In this document: one piece after another, positions 1 to 9,135 of the stretch | How positions within the stretch are numbered: the stretch's first letter is position 1 | Layout of the letters: each line of letters starts with the position of its first letter | Source: Acinetobacter lwoffii | GTDB taxonomy: Bacteria; Pseudomonadota; Gammaproteobacteria; Pseudomonadales; Moraxellaceae | NCBI RefSeq assembly: GCF_015602705.1 | Contig: NZ_CP059081.1 | Coordinates: forward strand, 2,241,702 to 2,305,701 | DNA length: 64,000 nucleotides | Direction: 5' to 3' | Program-made: the position numbers and the translations under genes | The notes under the pieces: generated by a model | Database searches by the model: none | What the model was told of the DNA's origin: nothing | What the model saw: only the letters and a program-made list of their open reading frames with translations

Positions 1-2800
1 ACAGCTTAACCTTATAGTTTGGTAAATCCTTTAGCTCTTCTTTCCTTGGTAAACGCTTTGTAAATTCGTAGTTTTCCAGAACAGTTCTCATTGCTTCAGG
101 CTTCAAGTTTTCCTCTTGGCAGAGGTACTGATAGGCTTGTTCTTTCTCCGCATCCCAGAAAGCAGCAAAAGTGCTCTGGACACTTTGTCCATTGATCATC
201 TTCGGCATGTTTTCTTCAATGAACTTCTGAATCAGTTCCTGCTTGTCATGCAAGGTAACTTCATTACCAATTAGATCATGTATCTGTGCTTCGTATTTCT
301 TGCGTTTGGCCTCATCCCCGCTATCCAGAGCCATTTGCAGCAAATTGATAATATAGCCCACATTGATCCGGTCACTATGTAGCAGATCCAATTGGAAATC
401 GACATCATCCAGTACAGAGACTTTTTCTTTTTTCGTAGTCTTGCGTACATCACGACATAAGTCAGCATACTTGGAAGCAAAATTGGCAAAGTGCTGTTTA
501 TCTAAAGCGGTCTGGTTCTGATCGTATTCGATAAAGGTTTGCAGCTGAGCGTTATAACGCATCACTTCACGGAAGGCCTTAATAAACTCCAACTGCTGAT
601 CTTCTGTCATGAGATCATCCACGCTTTGATAATCAGGCGTGATCTTGAGCAACTTCTGAACAGCAGCATCATAATCCTGCTTAATTTCCTCAAAGCTTGG
701 AACCAGTACCACCTTTTGCGCATCTTTATTGGAAAATAGCGCCAGTGCTTCATCTGTCGCACGTTTCAGGTTACGGAAGCAGATAATGTTTCCAAATGGC
801 TTCTTATCGTTATAGACACGGTTGGTGCGTGAGAATGCTTGAATCAAGCCATGATATTTTAGGTTTTTATCGACATACAAGGTATTTAACGGCTTAGAGT
901 CAAAGCCCGTGAGGAACATATTGACCACGATTAGAATATCAATCTGTCTGTTTTTTACGCGCTGTGCAATGTCGCGGTAGTACGCATAAAATTGATCACC
1001 TGAATTGTAGTTGGTTTTAAACTGTCGGTTGTAATTGGCAATGTAGCGATCCAGCTTATCCCGACTGGATGAATTGACCTGACTTGGAATATCTGCGGCT
1101 TCTTCATCAATCAAGCCATTTAAGTCATCAGTCGGTACAGCCTCATTTGCAGCGTAGGAAAAGATGGTGGCAATGGTCAATGGCTTAAATATCCGACCTT
1201 GTGCTTCATCTTCAATTCGTTTTTCAGCCTGCACTTTTTCAAAGATGTCGTAATATTGGGTCAGTGTTTCGACCGAACTGACACAGAACATTGCGGTAAA
1301 TTCACGATTACGGGTTTTGGTATCGTGGATATTGACAATGTAGCGGGCAATCATTTCTAGGCGTTGCGGGTTGTCATACAGTTCTTTGGTATCGATGCCT
1401 TCTACATCTTCCTCATAACTTTCATTCGTCGCCATGCCTTTGGCGGTGTATTTGCCCCGATAATCAATCTGGAACTGCAAGACGTTACGGTCACGGATCG
1501 CATCTACAATCACGTATTTATGCAAACACTCATTAAACAGGTAGTCTGTGGTGAGTTTTAAACCTGCTTTGCTTTGGCTGTTCTTTTCAAAAATAGGCGT
1601 ACCGGTAAAACCAAACATTTGTGCATTGCTGAAGAATTTTTTGATGTTCTGATGAGTCTCACCAAATTGACTGCGATGACATTCATCAAAAATAAACACC
1701 ACTTTTTTATTTTTAAGATAATCAATCGATTCTAAATAACGGTCGGTACTGATGGCTCGATTGAGTTTTTGGATGGTGGTCACAATCAGTTTGTCGTGGC
1801 GTTGATCCAGCTGTTTCACCAAGGTCGATGTGTTATCGGTGCTGTCTACGCTGTCGGCTTTAAAAGCATTAAATTCGCGTGAGGTTTGCGTATCGAGGTC
1901 ATTACGATCTACCACAAACAAGACTTTTTCCACATCGGGCATTTGCATGATGATCTGACTGGCTTTAAATGAGGTCAGGGTTTTACCTGAACCTGTAGTA
2001 TGCCAGATATAGCCGTTCTCATCGGAGTTTTGCACATGCTCCACAATTTTCTGTACCGCATAAACCTGATAGGGACGCAGCACCATTAGGCTTTTGGTGG
2101 TTTCTAGCAGCACCATGTACTGGGTCAACATTTGGGTCAGATGCTGCTGATTTAAAAATGCTTCGGCAAAGTCGACAATTTCATTGATGTGTTTGTTATG
2201 GACATCCGCCCATGGAAAGGCAAACTCGATGCCTGTTGTACCGTTTGAGTAATAACGGGTATTTGCGCCATTACTAATCACAAAAAGCTGAATAAAACCA
2301 AATAGCCCTTGCCCTGCCCAGTAGGTTTCACGAATATAGCGTTGGGTCTGATTGAAAGCTTCGGCAATTTCCATGCCGCGTTTTTTCAGCTCGATCTGTA
2401 CCAAAGGCAAACCATTGACCAAGAGCGTGACATCAAAACGGCTGGTTCTGCCATTATAGTCACGGTGGTCGATGGTGATTTGATTGGTCACCTGATAGAT
2501 GTTTTTGCTAGGATCATCAGACAGGAAAAAAAGGTGTTTACTGGTTCCATCATCAAATTTGACTGGGAACAGATCACGCAGATTTTTGGCGCGCTCAAAT
2601 ACTGTGCCCGTATTTAAAAAACTGATGACCTGTTTCCATTCAGTTTCTGACAGAGGCGCTAGTCCATTGGCACGTTCAATCTGGGTTTTCAGGTTAGACA
2701 GTAGTTGGCTTTCGTCCTTGAGCGTGACGGAGGCATATCCCAATTGCTTGAGTTGGCTAATCAGTTCATTTTCAAGTTGATATTCGCTTTGTACTGTCAT
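1..2800 (-). CDS. hsdR: Type I restriction endonuclease subunit R, partial (3' end outside window)
   Basis: HsdR is the ATP-dependent translocase and nuclease of a type I restriction enzyme; it joins HsdM and HsdS to cut unmodified foreign DNA. About 933 codons are open from the ATG at 2800 to the left edge. The N-terminal part carries a PD-(D/E)XK-type pattern (RFDVTLLVNG followed by IELKKRG). The motor has Walker A TTGSGKT near residue 270 and a DECH box near residue 372, followed by helicase motifs including GFTGTPIF. The C-terminal helical region continues off the edge. It is the last visible gene of the hsdM-hsdS-x-x-x-hsdR locus, with 51 bp between it and the upstream nuclease gene. No frameshift is visible, so the subunit looks intact as far as the window goes. 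Only the stop codon is missing. Confidence 0.96.
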   Translation of the reverse strand, partial: MTVQSEYQLENELISQLKQLGYASVTLKDESQLLSNLKTQIERANGLAPLSETEWKQVISFLNTGTVFERAKNLRDLFPVKFDDGTSKHLFFLSDDPSKNIYQVTNQITIDHRDYNGRTSRFDVTLLVNGLPLVQIELKKRGMEIAEAFNQTQRYIRETYWAGQGLFGFIQLFVISNGANTRYYSNGTTGIEFAFPWADVHNKHINEIVDFAEAFLNQQHLTQMLTQYMVLLETTKSLMVLRPYQVYAVQKIVEHVQNSDENGYIWHTTGSGKTLTSFKASQIIMQMPDVEKVLFVVDRNDLDTQTSREFNAFKADSVDSTDNTSTLVKQLDQRHDKLIVTTIQKLNRAISTDRYLESIDYLKNKKVVFIFDECHRSQFGETHQNIKKFFSNAQMFGFTGTPIFEKNSQSKAGLKLTTDYLFNECLHKYVIVDAIRDRNVLQFQIDYRGKYTAKGMATNESYEEDVEGIDTKELYDNPQRLEMIARYIVNIHDTKTRNREFTAMFCVSSVETLTQYYDIFEKVQAEKRIEDEAQGRIFKPLTIATIFSYAANEAVPTDDLNGLIDEEAADIPSQVNSSSRDKLDRYIANYNRQFKTNYNSGDQFYAYYRDIAQRVKNRQIDILIVVNMFLTGFDSKPLNTLYVDKNLKYHGLIQAFSRTNRVYNDKKPFGNIICFRNLKRATDEALALFSNKDAQKVVLVPSFEEIKQDYDAAVQKLLKITPDYQSVDDLMTEDQQLEFIKAFREVMRYNAQLQTFIEYDQNQTALDKQHFANFASKYADLCRDVRKTTKKEKVSVLDDVDFQLDLLHSDRINVGYIINLLQMALDSGDEAKRKKYEAQIHDLIGNEVTLHDKQELIQKFIEENMPKMINGQSVQSTFAAFWDAEKEQAYQYLCQEENLKPEAMRTVLENYEFTKRLPRKEELKDLPNYKVKL

Positions 2801-2851
2801 TTCACCCTCTACTCTCTAAATTCTTATTCGCTTTATATTCAATATACTGAT

Positions 2852-3946
2852 TTATCTTAAAGTTTTTTCAATCACATCTAACAAACTTGCTTTCTCCAAA
2901 ATCAAATCTCGAATCGCTTCAAAATTATTTTCAGGTGCACGCCAATAGATACATAACCAGCGTTCAGCACCACCTTTATATTTTTCAATTTTCCAGTTGA
3001 GGTAGCGTGAATCATCGTTGCATTTCAAAATAGAAAATGCTTGCTCCTCTAATTCTTCTGGTAAATTCAAAATATAAGTATTCACCCCAAAGATTGTCTC
3101 GCCTTGATTTTCATAAATGTATAAAGTGTTATTTGTCAGGTTATTCCACGCATCGTTATAAAAACGAATCCCTCCCCATGATTCATATTTGTTTCTAGAG
3201 ATATAACCATCAATGGATTGATTAAGAAGCTGACTGATACTATCGACAACTTCTTGAATAGTATTAGTTTTCAACTTTTGTAACTCTTGTATTTCTTGAT
3301 AATGATCAAAAATAAATTGGATACGGTTCATATCTAGTTTCTGTGTACGATAATAACTTTCAAGATGCAGCAAAAACTCACGTGCAAACAAATTCCATTT
3401 ATTCATGGGATTCGCCATCATTTGTTCTGCAAGGTAAGGTCGGACAGCATTCACCAATTGTTGGTAGGAAATACCGTGCCAATTTTTGGCTTCACTTTTA
3501 CCAGAGATGCTGAGTATCAAGCCAAGGATAGTTTTGTCTTTTGAGCGTGTTTGAGCATATTTCACATAGTCATCAAATGGATTGTTTTGATGATGGTAAA
3601 TTTTAGCTTCCAGTAAAATGAGATGCGTATCGGTATCAATCATTAGGTCGATACGATTACTGTTTTGTGTAACGCATTCTCGCTCCAAGTTTTCCATTTG
3701 ACCTAAACTAGAATTCTCTAGAGTGCTAACTCCTACAACAACATCACTAAAGCCTTTCCAGAACACCTCTCCCAACTCATGGAATTCTTGAGGGTTTAAG
3801 AAAAATTCAAGCAATTCAGTGGTGGGATTTTCGAAATGGTTACGAATCGCAGTATCGAAAAAAGTTTTTTCTCGAGGCTTTTTTTTAAATTTTTTAGCCG
3901 ATTCAAGTAATGACTCAAAATATTTGATTTTAGTTTCTAACAGCAT
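2852..3946 (-). CDS. PD-(D/E)XK nuclease family protein inside the type I R-M locus
   Basis: 364 residues. The nuclease signature is visible as RIDLMIDTD (Asp100) followed by LILLEAKIYH (Glu113-x-Lys115) and a downstream tyrosine (DDYVKYAQT), as in PDDEXK_4-like members of the PD-(D/E)XK superfamily. The C-terminal half lacks a motif I recognise and may bind DNA or a partner. Five bases separate its start from the stop of the upstream DUF5655 gene, so the two are almost certainly co-translated. The pair lies between hsdS and hsdR. Family knowledge supports a metal-dependent nuclease fold; the role in defence is inferred only from position. A decayed or regulatory nuclease is possible, but the catalytic triad looks complete. 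Confidence 0.75.
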   Translation of the reverse strand: MLLETKIKYFESLLESAKKFKKKPREKTFFDTAIRNHFENPTTELLEFFLNPQEFHELGEVFWKGFSDVVVGVSTLENSSLGQMENLERECVTQNSNRIDLMIDTDTHLILLEAKIYHHQNNPFDDYVKYAQTRSKDKTILGLILSISGKSEAKNWHGISYQQLVNAVRPYLAEQMMANPMNKWNLFAREFLLHLESYYRTQKLDMNRIQFIFDHYQEIQELQKLKTNTIQEVVDSISQLLNQSIDGYISRNKYESWGGIRFYNDAWNNLTNNTLYIYENQGETIFGVNTYILNLPEELEEQAFSILKCNDDSRYLNWKIEKYKGGAERWLCIYWRAPENNFEAIRDLILEKASLLDVIEKTLR

Positions 3947-3951
3947 AGATG

Positions 3952-4863
3952 TTACTTCAGAAGTTGTTTGATCAGGCTTAGTAAATATTCTAGATTTTCT
4001 GTATCTATAACTACAATTTCACAATCACCACTTCCATGATGGTCAACTCCTGTCATATCTTTGACTAATCCTTTAGGATCATCTATTTCACTGTACTTTC
4101 TATTCAAATAGATCTTGATTTGATTTTTCCTGATTGAGAAATAGACTAGATTTTTATTGTTAATTTGAAAGGCTATATAGACTTTTTTAATATTTAGTTC
4201 AAAGTTTGGAGAAAGATTCAAAATAGAATCCCTGAATCTTTCATATAACTCTCTAATATCATCAGATTTATCACCTAAATGATGTTCTTCATCATATTGC
4301 TGAATTTCTTTAGCAATCTTTTGAATTTGTTCTGACTCAATTTTTTGCACTTGCTTGATTGAAGGCGCTGATTTGGCTTTCTGCAATGGATTGACTGAAA
4401 CAATTCCGCCTTGATAACGTTTGATTTCCCACAGCTCAATGCCTAAATCTTTAAAGTTGGTAGACTGCTTTTGAAAGTCGGTAAAGCTCGGTGAAACAAA
4501 GATGATTCGGCTCTGTGACCAATCCACATCCTGACGTTTAAGCTGTTTGCTCTGGCTCTCATTGTACTCAACGATAAAATCTGCCTTATAGTCGAGCATC
4601 AGATTCAGATAAGAAACGCCTTGATCAATCACGCTATAATTGCGTTCACGCTTGTATTCGATAATTACGAAGGCCTGACTTTCGGGATCGAAAGCCAGTG
4701 TATCAATACGGTTATTTTTAATGGTGAATTCAGACTTGATGAATTCCAGACCTGTAAAACTGTAAAGATTGCTTTCAAACAGGCTTTGAATTTCTCTTTC
4801 CAAACGAAAAGGATCTTCTGTAAGTTCTACTAATGACTGTGCTTGGGTTTGATAAAGCTGCAT
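3952..4863 (-). CDS. NucS-like PD-(D/E)XK plus DUF5655 domain protein
   Basis: 303 residues. The N-terminal region has a RecB/NucS-like core: NRIDTLAFD (Asp54), VIIEYKR (Glu69-x-Lys71), and a following Gln-Tyr element (QGVSYLNL). The C-terminal ~100 residues (KVYIAFQINNKNLVYFSIR and onward, with VDHHGSGDCEI) match the DUF5655 type of domain as I remember it. Such proteins are annotated as predicted transporters or nucleases without experimental function. It lies 17 bp after the HNH gene and 5 bp before the next nuclease gene in one transcription unit. Sequence shows a plausible active site; substrate and role are unknown. A defence accessory factor is an inference from its nesting in the R-M locus. 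Confidence 0.72.
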   Translation of the reverse strand: MQLYQTQAQSLVELTEDPFRLEREIQSLFESNLYSFTGLEFIKSEFTIKNNRIDTLAFDPESQAFVIIEYKRERNYSVIDQGVSYLNLMLDYKADFIVEYNESQSKQLKRQDVDWSQSRIIFVSPSFTDFQKQSTNFKDLGIELWEIKRYQGGIVSVNPLQKAKSAPSIKQVQKIESEQIQKIAKEIQQYDEEHHLGDKSDDIRELYERFRDSILNLSPNFELNIKKVYIAFQINNKNLVYFSIRKNQIKIYLNRKYSEIDDPKGLVKDMTGVDHHGSGDCEIVVIDTENLEYLLSLIKQLLK

Positions 4864-4880
4864 TAAAAATCTCGAATTAT

Positions 4881-5732
4881 TTATTCTTCAAATGTTTGTC
4901 TAAGCGGATTACTCAAAGAAACGCTATATAAGAGTTTTAATCTCTTAATTGTCATTGGAATACCATTTTCGGTTTTATGGAGCATGGCATGACAGTTCGG
5001 GCATACAGGTCGAAGATCCTCTTTAGGATCTACTTCATACTCTTCGCCAATCGTGTTCAAAGGCTTAAGATGATGTACGTGGATGAAATCTTTAGCAAAT
5101 GAGCCATACATATGTTCAAAGCTTAAGCCACAGACATAACAACGTGTTCCATGAATTTCTATACATTTAGCCCTTGCTTCAGGGTTACGCTCATATTTAT
5201 TCACTAAAACCATTTGCTTAGCTCCTTCAGGAAAGGTTTCATTTTCTAAACCTGCTTCATCTGGATAGTCGGTATTCACACTATCAGTTTTAAACTCATT
5301 AAAAATATGAGTTAAAAAAATGCGGATTGGATCATTTGAAGCTTTATCTCGATCTGTGCGACGGCCTTGAATAGGAGCATCAGGAATTAAGTTTTCCTGT
5401 TTGAAATATTCAAAAGACAAAGTGGATTTATCCACTTTGTTTAACTTTTCAAAAATAGAGTATCCACCTAGATAACTTTCAATTTTCTTTTTATCCGACC
5501 AAAATACTTTCTGTGCTACTGGGTATTCTGAGTTTTCCGCATGTCCAATAACTTTGAATTGATACATCACCTTTGAGATGGGTTGGGTCACATATACATG
5601 AACAATATCATTGATTTGTAACCCTTTACCTTCACTAGTGGCTGAATTCTTCCAATAAATCTGCGGCAAAGCATCATAAGCTGCTTCTAAATCAAACTCA
5701 GCATAATTCACGGTTACTAGCCAACTTGCCAT
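4881..5732 (-). CDS. EVE-like/HNH endonuclease, candidate modification-dependent (type IV) restriction enzyme
   Basis: 283 residues. The first ~125 residues resemble an EVE/PUA-like modified-base reader (MASWLVTVNYAEF at the start, then GLQINDIVHVYVTQP). The C-terminal part is a clear HNH nuclease: C198xxC201, the H218-V-H220-H221 core, DLRPVCPNCHAMLH with C244xxC247 and H248. This is the domain order of EVE-HNH type IV enzymes such as VcaM4I, which cut DNA containing modified cytosine. The gene starts 9 bp after hsdS ends and leads the block of three nuclease-like genes before hsdR. Nuclease activity is well supported by motifs; recognition of modified bases is inferred from the N-terminal resemblance alone. 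A generic HNH homing-type protein is the alternative. Confidence 0.8.
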   Translation of the reverse strand: MASWLVTVNYAEFDLEAAYDALPQIYWKNSATSEGKGLQINDIVHVYVTQPISKVMYQFKVIGHAENSEYPVAQKVFWSDKKKIESYLGGYSIFEKLNKVDKSTLSFEYFKQENLIPDAPIQGRRTDRDKASNDPIRIFLTHIFNEFKTDSVNTDYPDEAGLENETFPEGAKQMVLVNKYERNPEARAKCIEIHGTRCYVCGLSFEHMYGSFAKDFIHVHHLKPLNTIGEEYEVDPKEDLRPVCPNCHAMLHKTENGIPMTIKRLKLLYSVSLSNPLRQTFEE

Positions 5733-5741
5733 AACTTCCCC

Positions 5742-6974
5742 CTAGACAAACATCTGCTGCAACAAGCCCTTTTTCCAAGTTTTGGCTTGTTCAATTTGCT
5801 GTGCCACCACTTCAATTTTTTGGTCAATGGCAGATAAGAAATTGGCGATTTTAGTTTGTTCTGCTAGGCAAGGAAGATTAATTACGGTAGCCAATAAATC
5901 TGTTTTATTAATAAATTTAGTTGCATTGCCTGTCTGTAAATTATCAAAATAATTTAGTGCAGTAAGCCATCTTAAATATGAAGACAAATATAGAGGTGTA
6001 ATTAAAGTTTCTTTGGGTGTGATGAGAAAAATATTCCACGCAATAAAAAAAGGATTCTTAGCATCAACTAAAACAACCTTACCAATTGTTCCAATGTTTG
6101 AAAAAAGGATATCATTAACATTCGGAATATACTTTTCTTTATACTTTTCATAGTCTAAGTCCGATAAATATCGAACATCTACTAAATCCAATTTTTCACT
6201 AGTGATATGCTTAGCTTGTAAAATAGGATAACCAGATTGCTGGTATTCAACCTTGTCAGCGACTGTATTAATACCTTGATAACTTCTAGAACAAAGAGTA
6301 TTTAAAGCCTTATTTTCCCACTCCCCAAACTCACTCCCATCATCCGCTTTAAAACGAATATGTTGACTAAACAGCTTTTGCATCATGCCTTGTTTATACT
6401 GGCTAAGTAGTTCGTGTTTTTGGGTGAGTTGGCTAATCTTTTCATCCACTGCAGAAAGGAAAGAGGCAATTTTGGTTTGTTCTTCTGAGGATGGTTTATA
6501 TAACTTAAGGTTTTGTAGGTCAGCAGTATCCAGTTTTCCAGCACCAATACCTGTAGCAGTTACCTTATTTTGAATAGTATTTTCTTTAGCATGTAACCAT
6601 TGGAACAAAAATTGTGGGGCAACTTCCTGTTTCGGGCGAATGCATTTTACATCCTGATTAAAAGCGACATCACCTAATGTAATTCCCATAGGTATTTTAT
6701 TAAACAACATGCTTCCTCTCACCAAAATTAAAATTGAATCTTTTGGTGCTAATTTGGAACCTTTCTGTAGACCTAACCTAGTAATCTTTACATCAGATTC
6801 ATAAAGCTGATTTGTGTGCATGGAAGCACCACTAATCAATGGAATATCATCACCCCAATATTCAGGAATATCTTTTGCTGGTGTACCACCTGAAGCCCAT
6901 AAAGTTAATTCAACAAGTTTTGATTCTGTTAAATCCCCATCAAACTCTTTAAAACGTAATTTAGGCACAGCCAT
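5742..6974 (-). CDS. hsdS: Type I restriction-modification specificity subunit S
   Basis: 410 residues with the usual HsdS plan: two target recognition domains, each followed by a conserved helical spacer. The central spacer reads EEQTKIASFLSAVDEKISQL (about residues 165-185) and is echoed at the C terminus by AEQTKIANFLSAIDQKIEVV, so the two halves have matching repeats. Each TRD reads one half of a bipartite DNA target; the target cannot be derived from sequence alone. The ATG at 6974 overlaps the hsdM stop codon (TAATG on the minus strand), indicating translational coupling. The protein directs both methylation by HsdM and cleavage by HsdR. Confidence 0.95.
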   Translation of the reverse strand: MAVPKLRFKEFDGDLTESKLVELTLWASGGTPAKDIPEYWGDDIPLISGASMHTNQLYESDVKITRLGLQKGSKLAPKDSILILVRGSMLFNKIPMGITLGDVAFNQDVKCIRPKQEVAPQFLFQWLHAKENTIQNKVTATGIGAGKLDTADLQNLKLYKPSSEEQTKIASFLSAVDEKISQLTQKHELLSQYKQGMMQKLFSQHIRFKADDGSEFGEWENKALNTLCSRSYQGINTVADKVEYQQSGYPILQAKHITSEKLDLVDVRYLSDLDYEKYKEKYIPNVNDILFSNIGTIGKVVLVDAKNPFFIAWNIFLITPKETLITPLYLSSYLRWLTALNYFDNLQTGNATKFINKTDLLATVINLPCLAEQTKIANFLSAIDQKIEVVAQQIEQAKTWKKGLLQQMFV

Positions 6975-8542
6975 TACTTCACCTCCGCAAACGGTGAAAC
7001 AATCCCAAGCTCGGCACAGAAACCATTAATCACGGCATCAGTCTTTTTGCTTTCTACTTCCAAAGCTTGAAGCTGTTTTGCAATCGCATCTAAATCAATC
7101 TCGGCTTCCGCTTCAAAGGTATCCACATAACGCGGAATATTCAGGTTGTAATCGTTATCTTTCACTTCCTGCAAGGTCGCCACATGCGCATATTTTTCAA
7201 TATTTTCACGCTTTTCAAATGCCGCAACAATCTTATCCAAATGCTCAGGCAATAACTTGTTTTGATTCTTCTGCTTTTCAAAATCATTGCTGGCATCAAT
7301 AAACAGAATATTGCCGCTCTGCTCACGGTTTTTCTTCAATACCAAAATACAGGTCGGAATAGACGTGCCATAGAATATATTGGCGGGTAGACCAATAATC
7401 GCATCCACCACATTCAACTGTTCAATCAAATACTGACGAATCACGCCCTCGCTCGAACCACGGAACAAGACGCCATGCGGTAACACCACCGCCATGGTGC
7501 CATTGTCATCCAGTTGATACAGCATGTGCTGTACAAATGCCATATCGGCTTTAGAACTTGGCGCCAGTTTGCCATACGCGGCAAAACGTTCATCTTGTAA
7601 AAATAACGGATCGGCAGACCATTTTGCAGAAAATGGGGGATTCGCCACCACCGCATCAAACTTTTTATCTAAATGCTGCGGACGGGTTAAAGTATTTTCC
7701 TGCTTGATGTCGAACTTGGCAAAATGCACATCATGCAGAATCATGTTCATGCGTGCCAAGTTGTAGGTGGTACGGTTCATCTCCTGACCGTAAATCATAT
7801 CGACATCTTTAACTTCACGTTTTACCCGTAGCAACAAAGAACCTGAACCGCAAGTTGGGTCATAGACTGAGCGTAAACGGTCTTTGCCTTGGGTGACAAT
7901 TTTCGCCAATAAAGTCGATACCGTTTGTGGGGTATAGAATTCCCCCGCTTTTTTGCCCGCGCCTGATGCAAACTCACCAATCAGGTACTCGTAGGCATCC
8001 CCCAGTACATCGGCTTCGGTATTGGAAATATCAAAATCAATGTCATCTAAATGACTGAGGACTTTCGCCACCAGTGCATTACGGTCACTGGCATTATTGC
8101 CGAGCTTGGTCGAGTTTAGATCCAAATCTTCAAACAGGTTGGCAAAGTCATCGGCAGAGTCAGTGCCTAACGTGCTTTGTTCAATCGATTTTAAGGTCGC
8201 AGTTAAATCATCCAGAATGAATTCGCCCTGACGACCACGCTCGGCTAAGGTATGGAATAGCTGTTTGGGTGTGAGCGCATAACCGACTTCGGCAATGGCA
8301 TTCTTTTTGATTTCTTCGATATAAGGCACATGCTCAGAATTGCTTTCATCCAGCTCAAGAAAGCTGAGGTCTTCGCCATCCAGCAATTCATTAGCAAAGT
8401 TCACCGATTTTTCTGATAAATATTTAAAGAAAATAAAGCCCAGAATGTAATCACGGAATTCATCGGCGCCCATGGTGCCACGTAAAGTATTGGCAATATT
8501 CCAAAGTCGTTTTTGTAATTGTTGCAGTTGTACGTGGGTCAT
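6974..8542 (-). CDS. hsdM: Type I restriction-modification DNA methyltransferase subunit M
   Basis: N6-adenine methyltransferase of the type I system. From the ATG at 8542 it is 522 residues, starting THVQLQQLQKRLWNIANTLR, the normal HsdM N terminus (N-terminal helical domain GADEFRDYILGFIFFKYLSE). The SAM-binding motif DPTCGSGS begins at residue 228 and the catalytic NPPF at residue 301. The C terminus carries the HsdS-binding helices. The frame stays open upstream to an ATG at 8689 that has a much better ribosome site (AAAGGAG, 4 bases before ATG), giving a 49-residue extension that is not part of the family; I chose 8542 by family alignment. First gene of the R-M transcription unit. Confidence 0.95.
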   Translation of the reverse strand: MTHVQLQQLQKRLWNIANTLRGTMGADEFRDYILGFIFFKYLSEKSVNFANELLDGEDLSFLELDESNSEHVPYIEEIKKNAIAEVGYALTPKQLFHTLAERGRQGEFILDDLTATLKSIEQSTLGTDSADDFANLFEDLDLNSTKLGNNASDRNALVAKVLSHLDDIDFDISNTEADVLGDAYEYLIGEFASGAGKKAGEFYTPQTVSTLLAKIVTQGKDRLRSVYDPTCGSGSLLLRVKREVKDVDMIYGQEMNRTTYNLARMNMILHDVHFAKFDIKQENTLTRPQHLDKKFDAVVANPPFSAKWSADPLFLQDERFAAYGKLAPSSKADMAFVQHMLYQLDDNGTMAVVLPHGVLFRGSSEGVIRQYLIEQLNVVDAIIGLPANIFYGTSIPTCILVLKKNREQSGNILFIDASNDFEKQKNQNKLLPEHLDKIVAAFEKRENIEKYAHVATLQEVKDNDYNLNIPRYVDTFEAEAEIDLDAIAKQLQALEVESKKTDAVINGFCAELGIVSPFAEVK

Positions 8543-8892
8543 TGTTATAGAAGTCCGATGAAAAGAATAAAACATGACTAGTGTACCGAAAATTAAAGTT
8601 TTTTCAGCAAAAATGAATGGAGAAATACAGGATTTGTTGCCCCAAAAAGCACTTATATTCGCAAAGAAGATAAATGCTTTTTTCAACATTAGGCTCCTTT
8701 AATCTCATAACTTTTATTTTTAAAAAGCTAAGGGATCTCAACCTGAACCACGACCAACGTCAAGGATATGAGAAGCTTTAGGTAATTCATCTATAAATAG
8801 CTGATAATTTATTGTTTTGATTACGAATACTTAGCCTAAAAATTACAATTAGTCTACTAAAAAACAAAAAATAAGGGAGCTAAGAGCGTCCC
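8543..8892. promoter_or_regulatory. Intergenic region carrying the presumed R-M promoter
   Basis: This 350-bp AT-rich stretch separates alpA from hsdM. It contains the in-frame upstream extension of hsdM (8543-8689) with its strong AAAGGAG site and the alpA terminator at the right end. The R-M promoter should lie at about 8690-8860, but I see no convincing -35/-10 pair. No separate gene is visible. Confidence 0.4.
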
Positions 8893-8895
8893 TTA
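8862..8895 (-). terminator. Rho-independent terminator overlapping the alpA stop codon
   Basis: On the minus strand TAAGGGA, a 10-base loop, then TCCCTTA followed by TTTTTTG. The 5' arm includes the alpA stop codon. It would separate alpA transcription from the R-M genes. Confidence 0.6.
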
Positions 8896-9123
8896 CTCTC
8901 GATTCGCCAACTTACTTTCAATCCATTGATGGATCTCATAAGCTGACCAGCCGATACGATTTTGAGTAATTTTAACTTTCTTTGGGAATGAAGGATCGTA
9001 ATAAGGTGAGTTTTCATCCATCATCTCATAGATAGTAGAACGCCCCACTCCAACAAATTCCATGACTTGCTTGATACTGATCAGTTGATTCATTTGAAAA
9101 GTTTGACCTACAAATGCATTCAT
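8893..9123 (-). CDS. AlpA-family transcriptional regulator
   Basis: 76 residues. The core ISIKQVMEFVGVGRSTIYEMM is the helix-turn-helix of AlpA/MerR-like excisionase regulators, and FPKKVKITQNRIGWSAYEIHQWIESK is the family's C-terminal half. In P4-like elements such proteins activate integrase or excision genes. The ATG at 9123 has GGAG 8 bases upstream; a second Met at codon 11 is possible. The gene is preceded by a large inverted repeat (9136-9170) that may control its expression. It is transcribed away from the integrase, next to the RDF-like gene, fitting a role in element mobility. Confidence 0.88.
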   Translation of the reverse strand: MNAFVGQTFQMNQLISIKQVMEFVGVGRSTIYEMMDENSPYYDPSFPKKVKITQNRIGWSAYEIHQWIESKLANRE

Positions 9124-9135
9124 GATGTTTACTCC

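Noticed and set aside
5742..6974. Phase-variable inversion of hsdS
   Set aside because: The internal spacer repeats are normal for HsdS; I found no second truncated hsdS gene or adjacent invertase.
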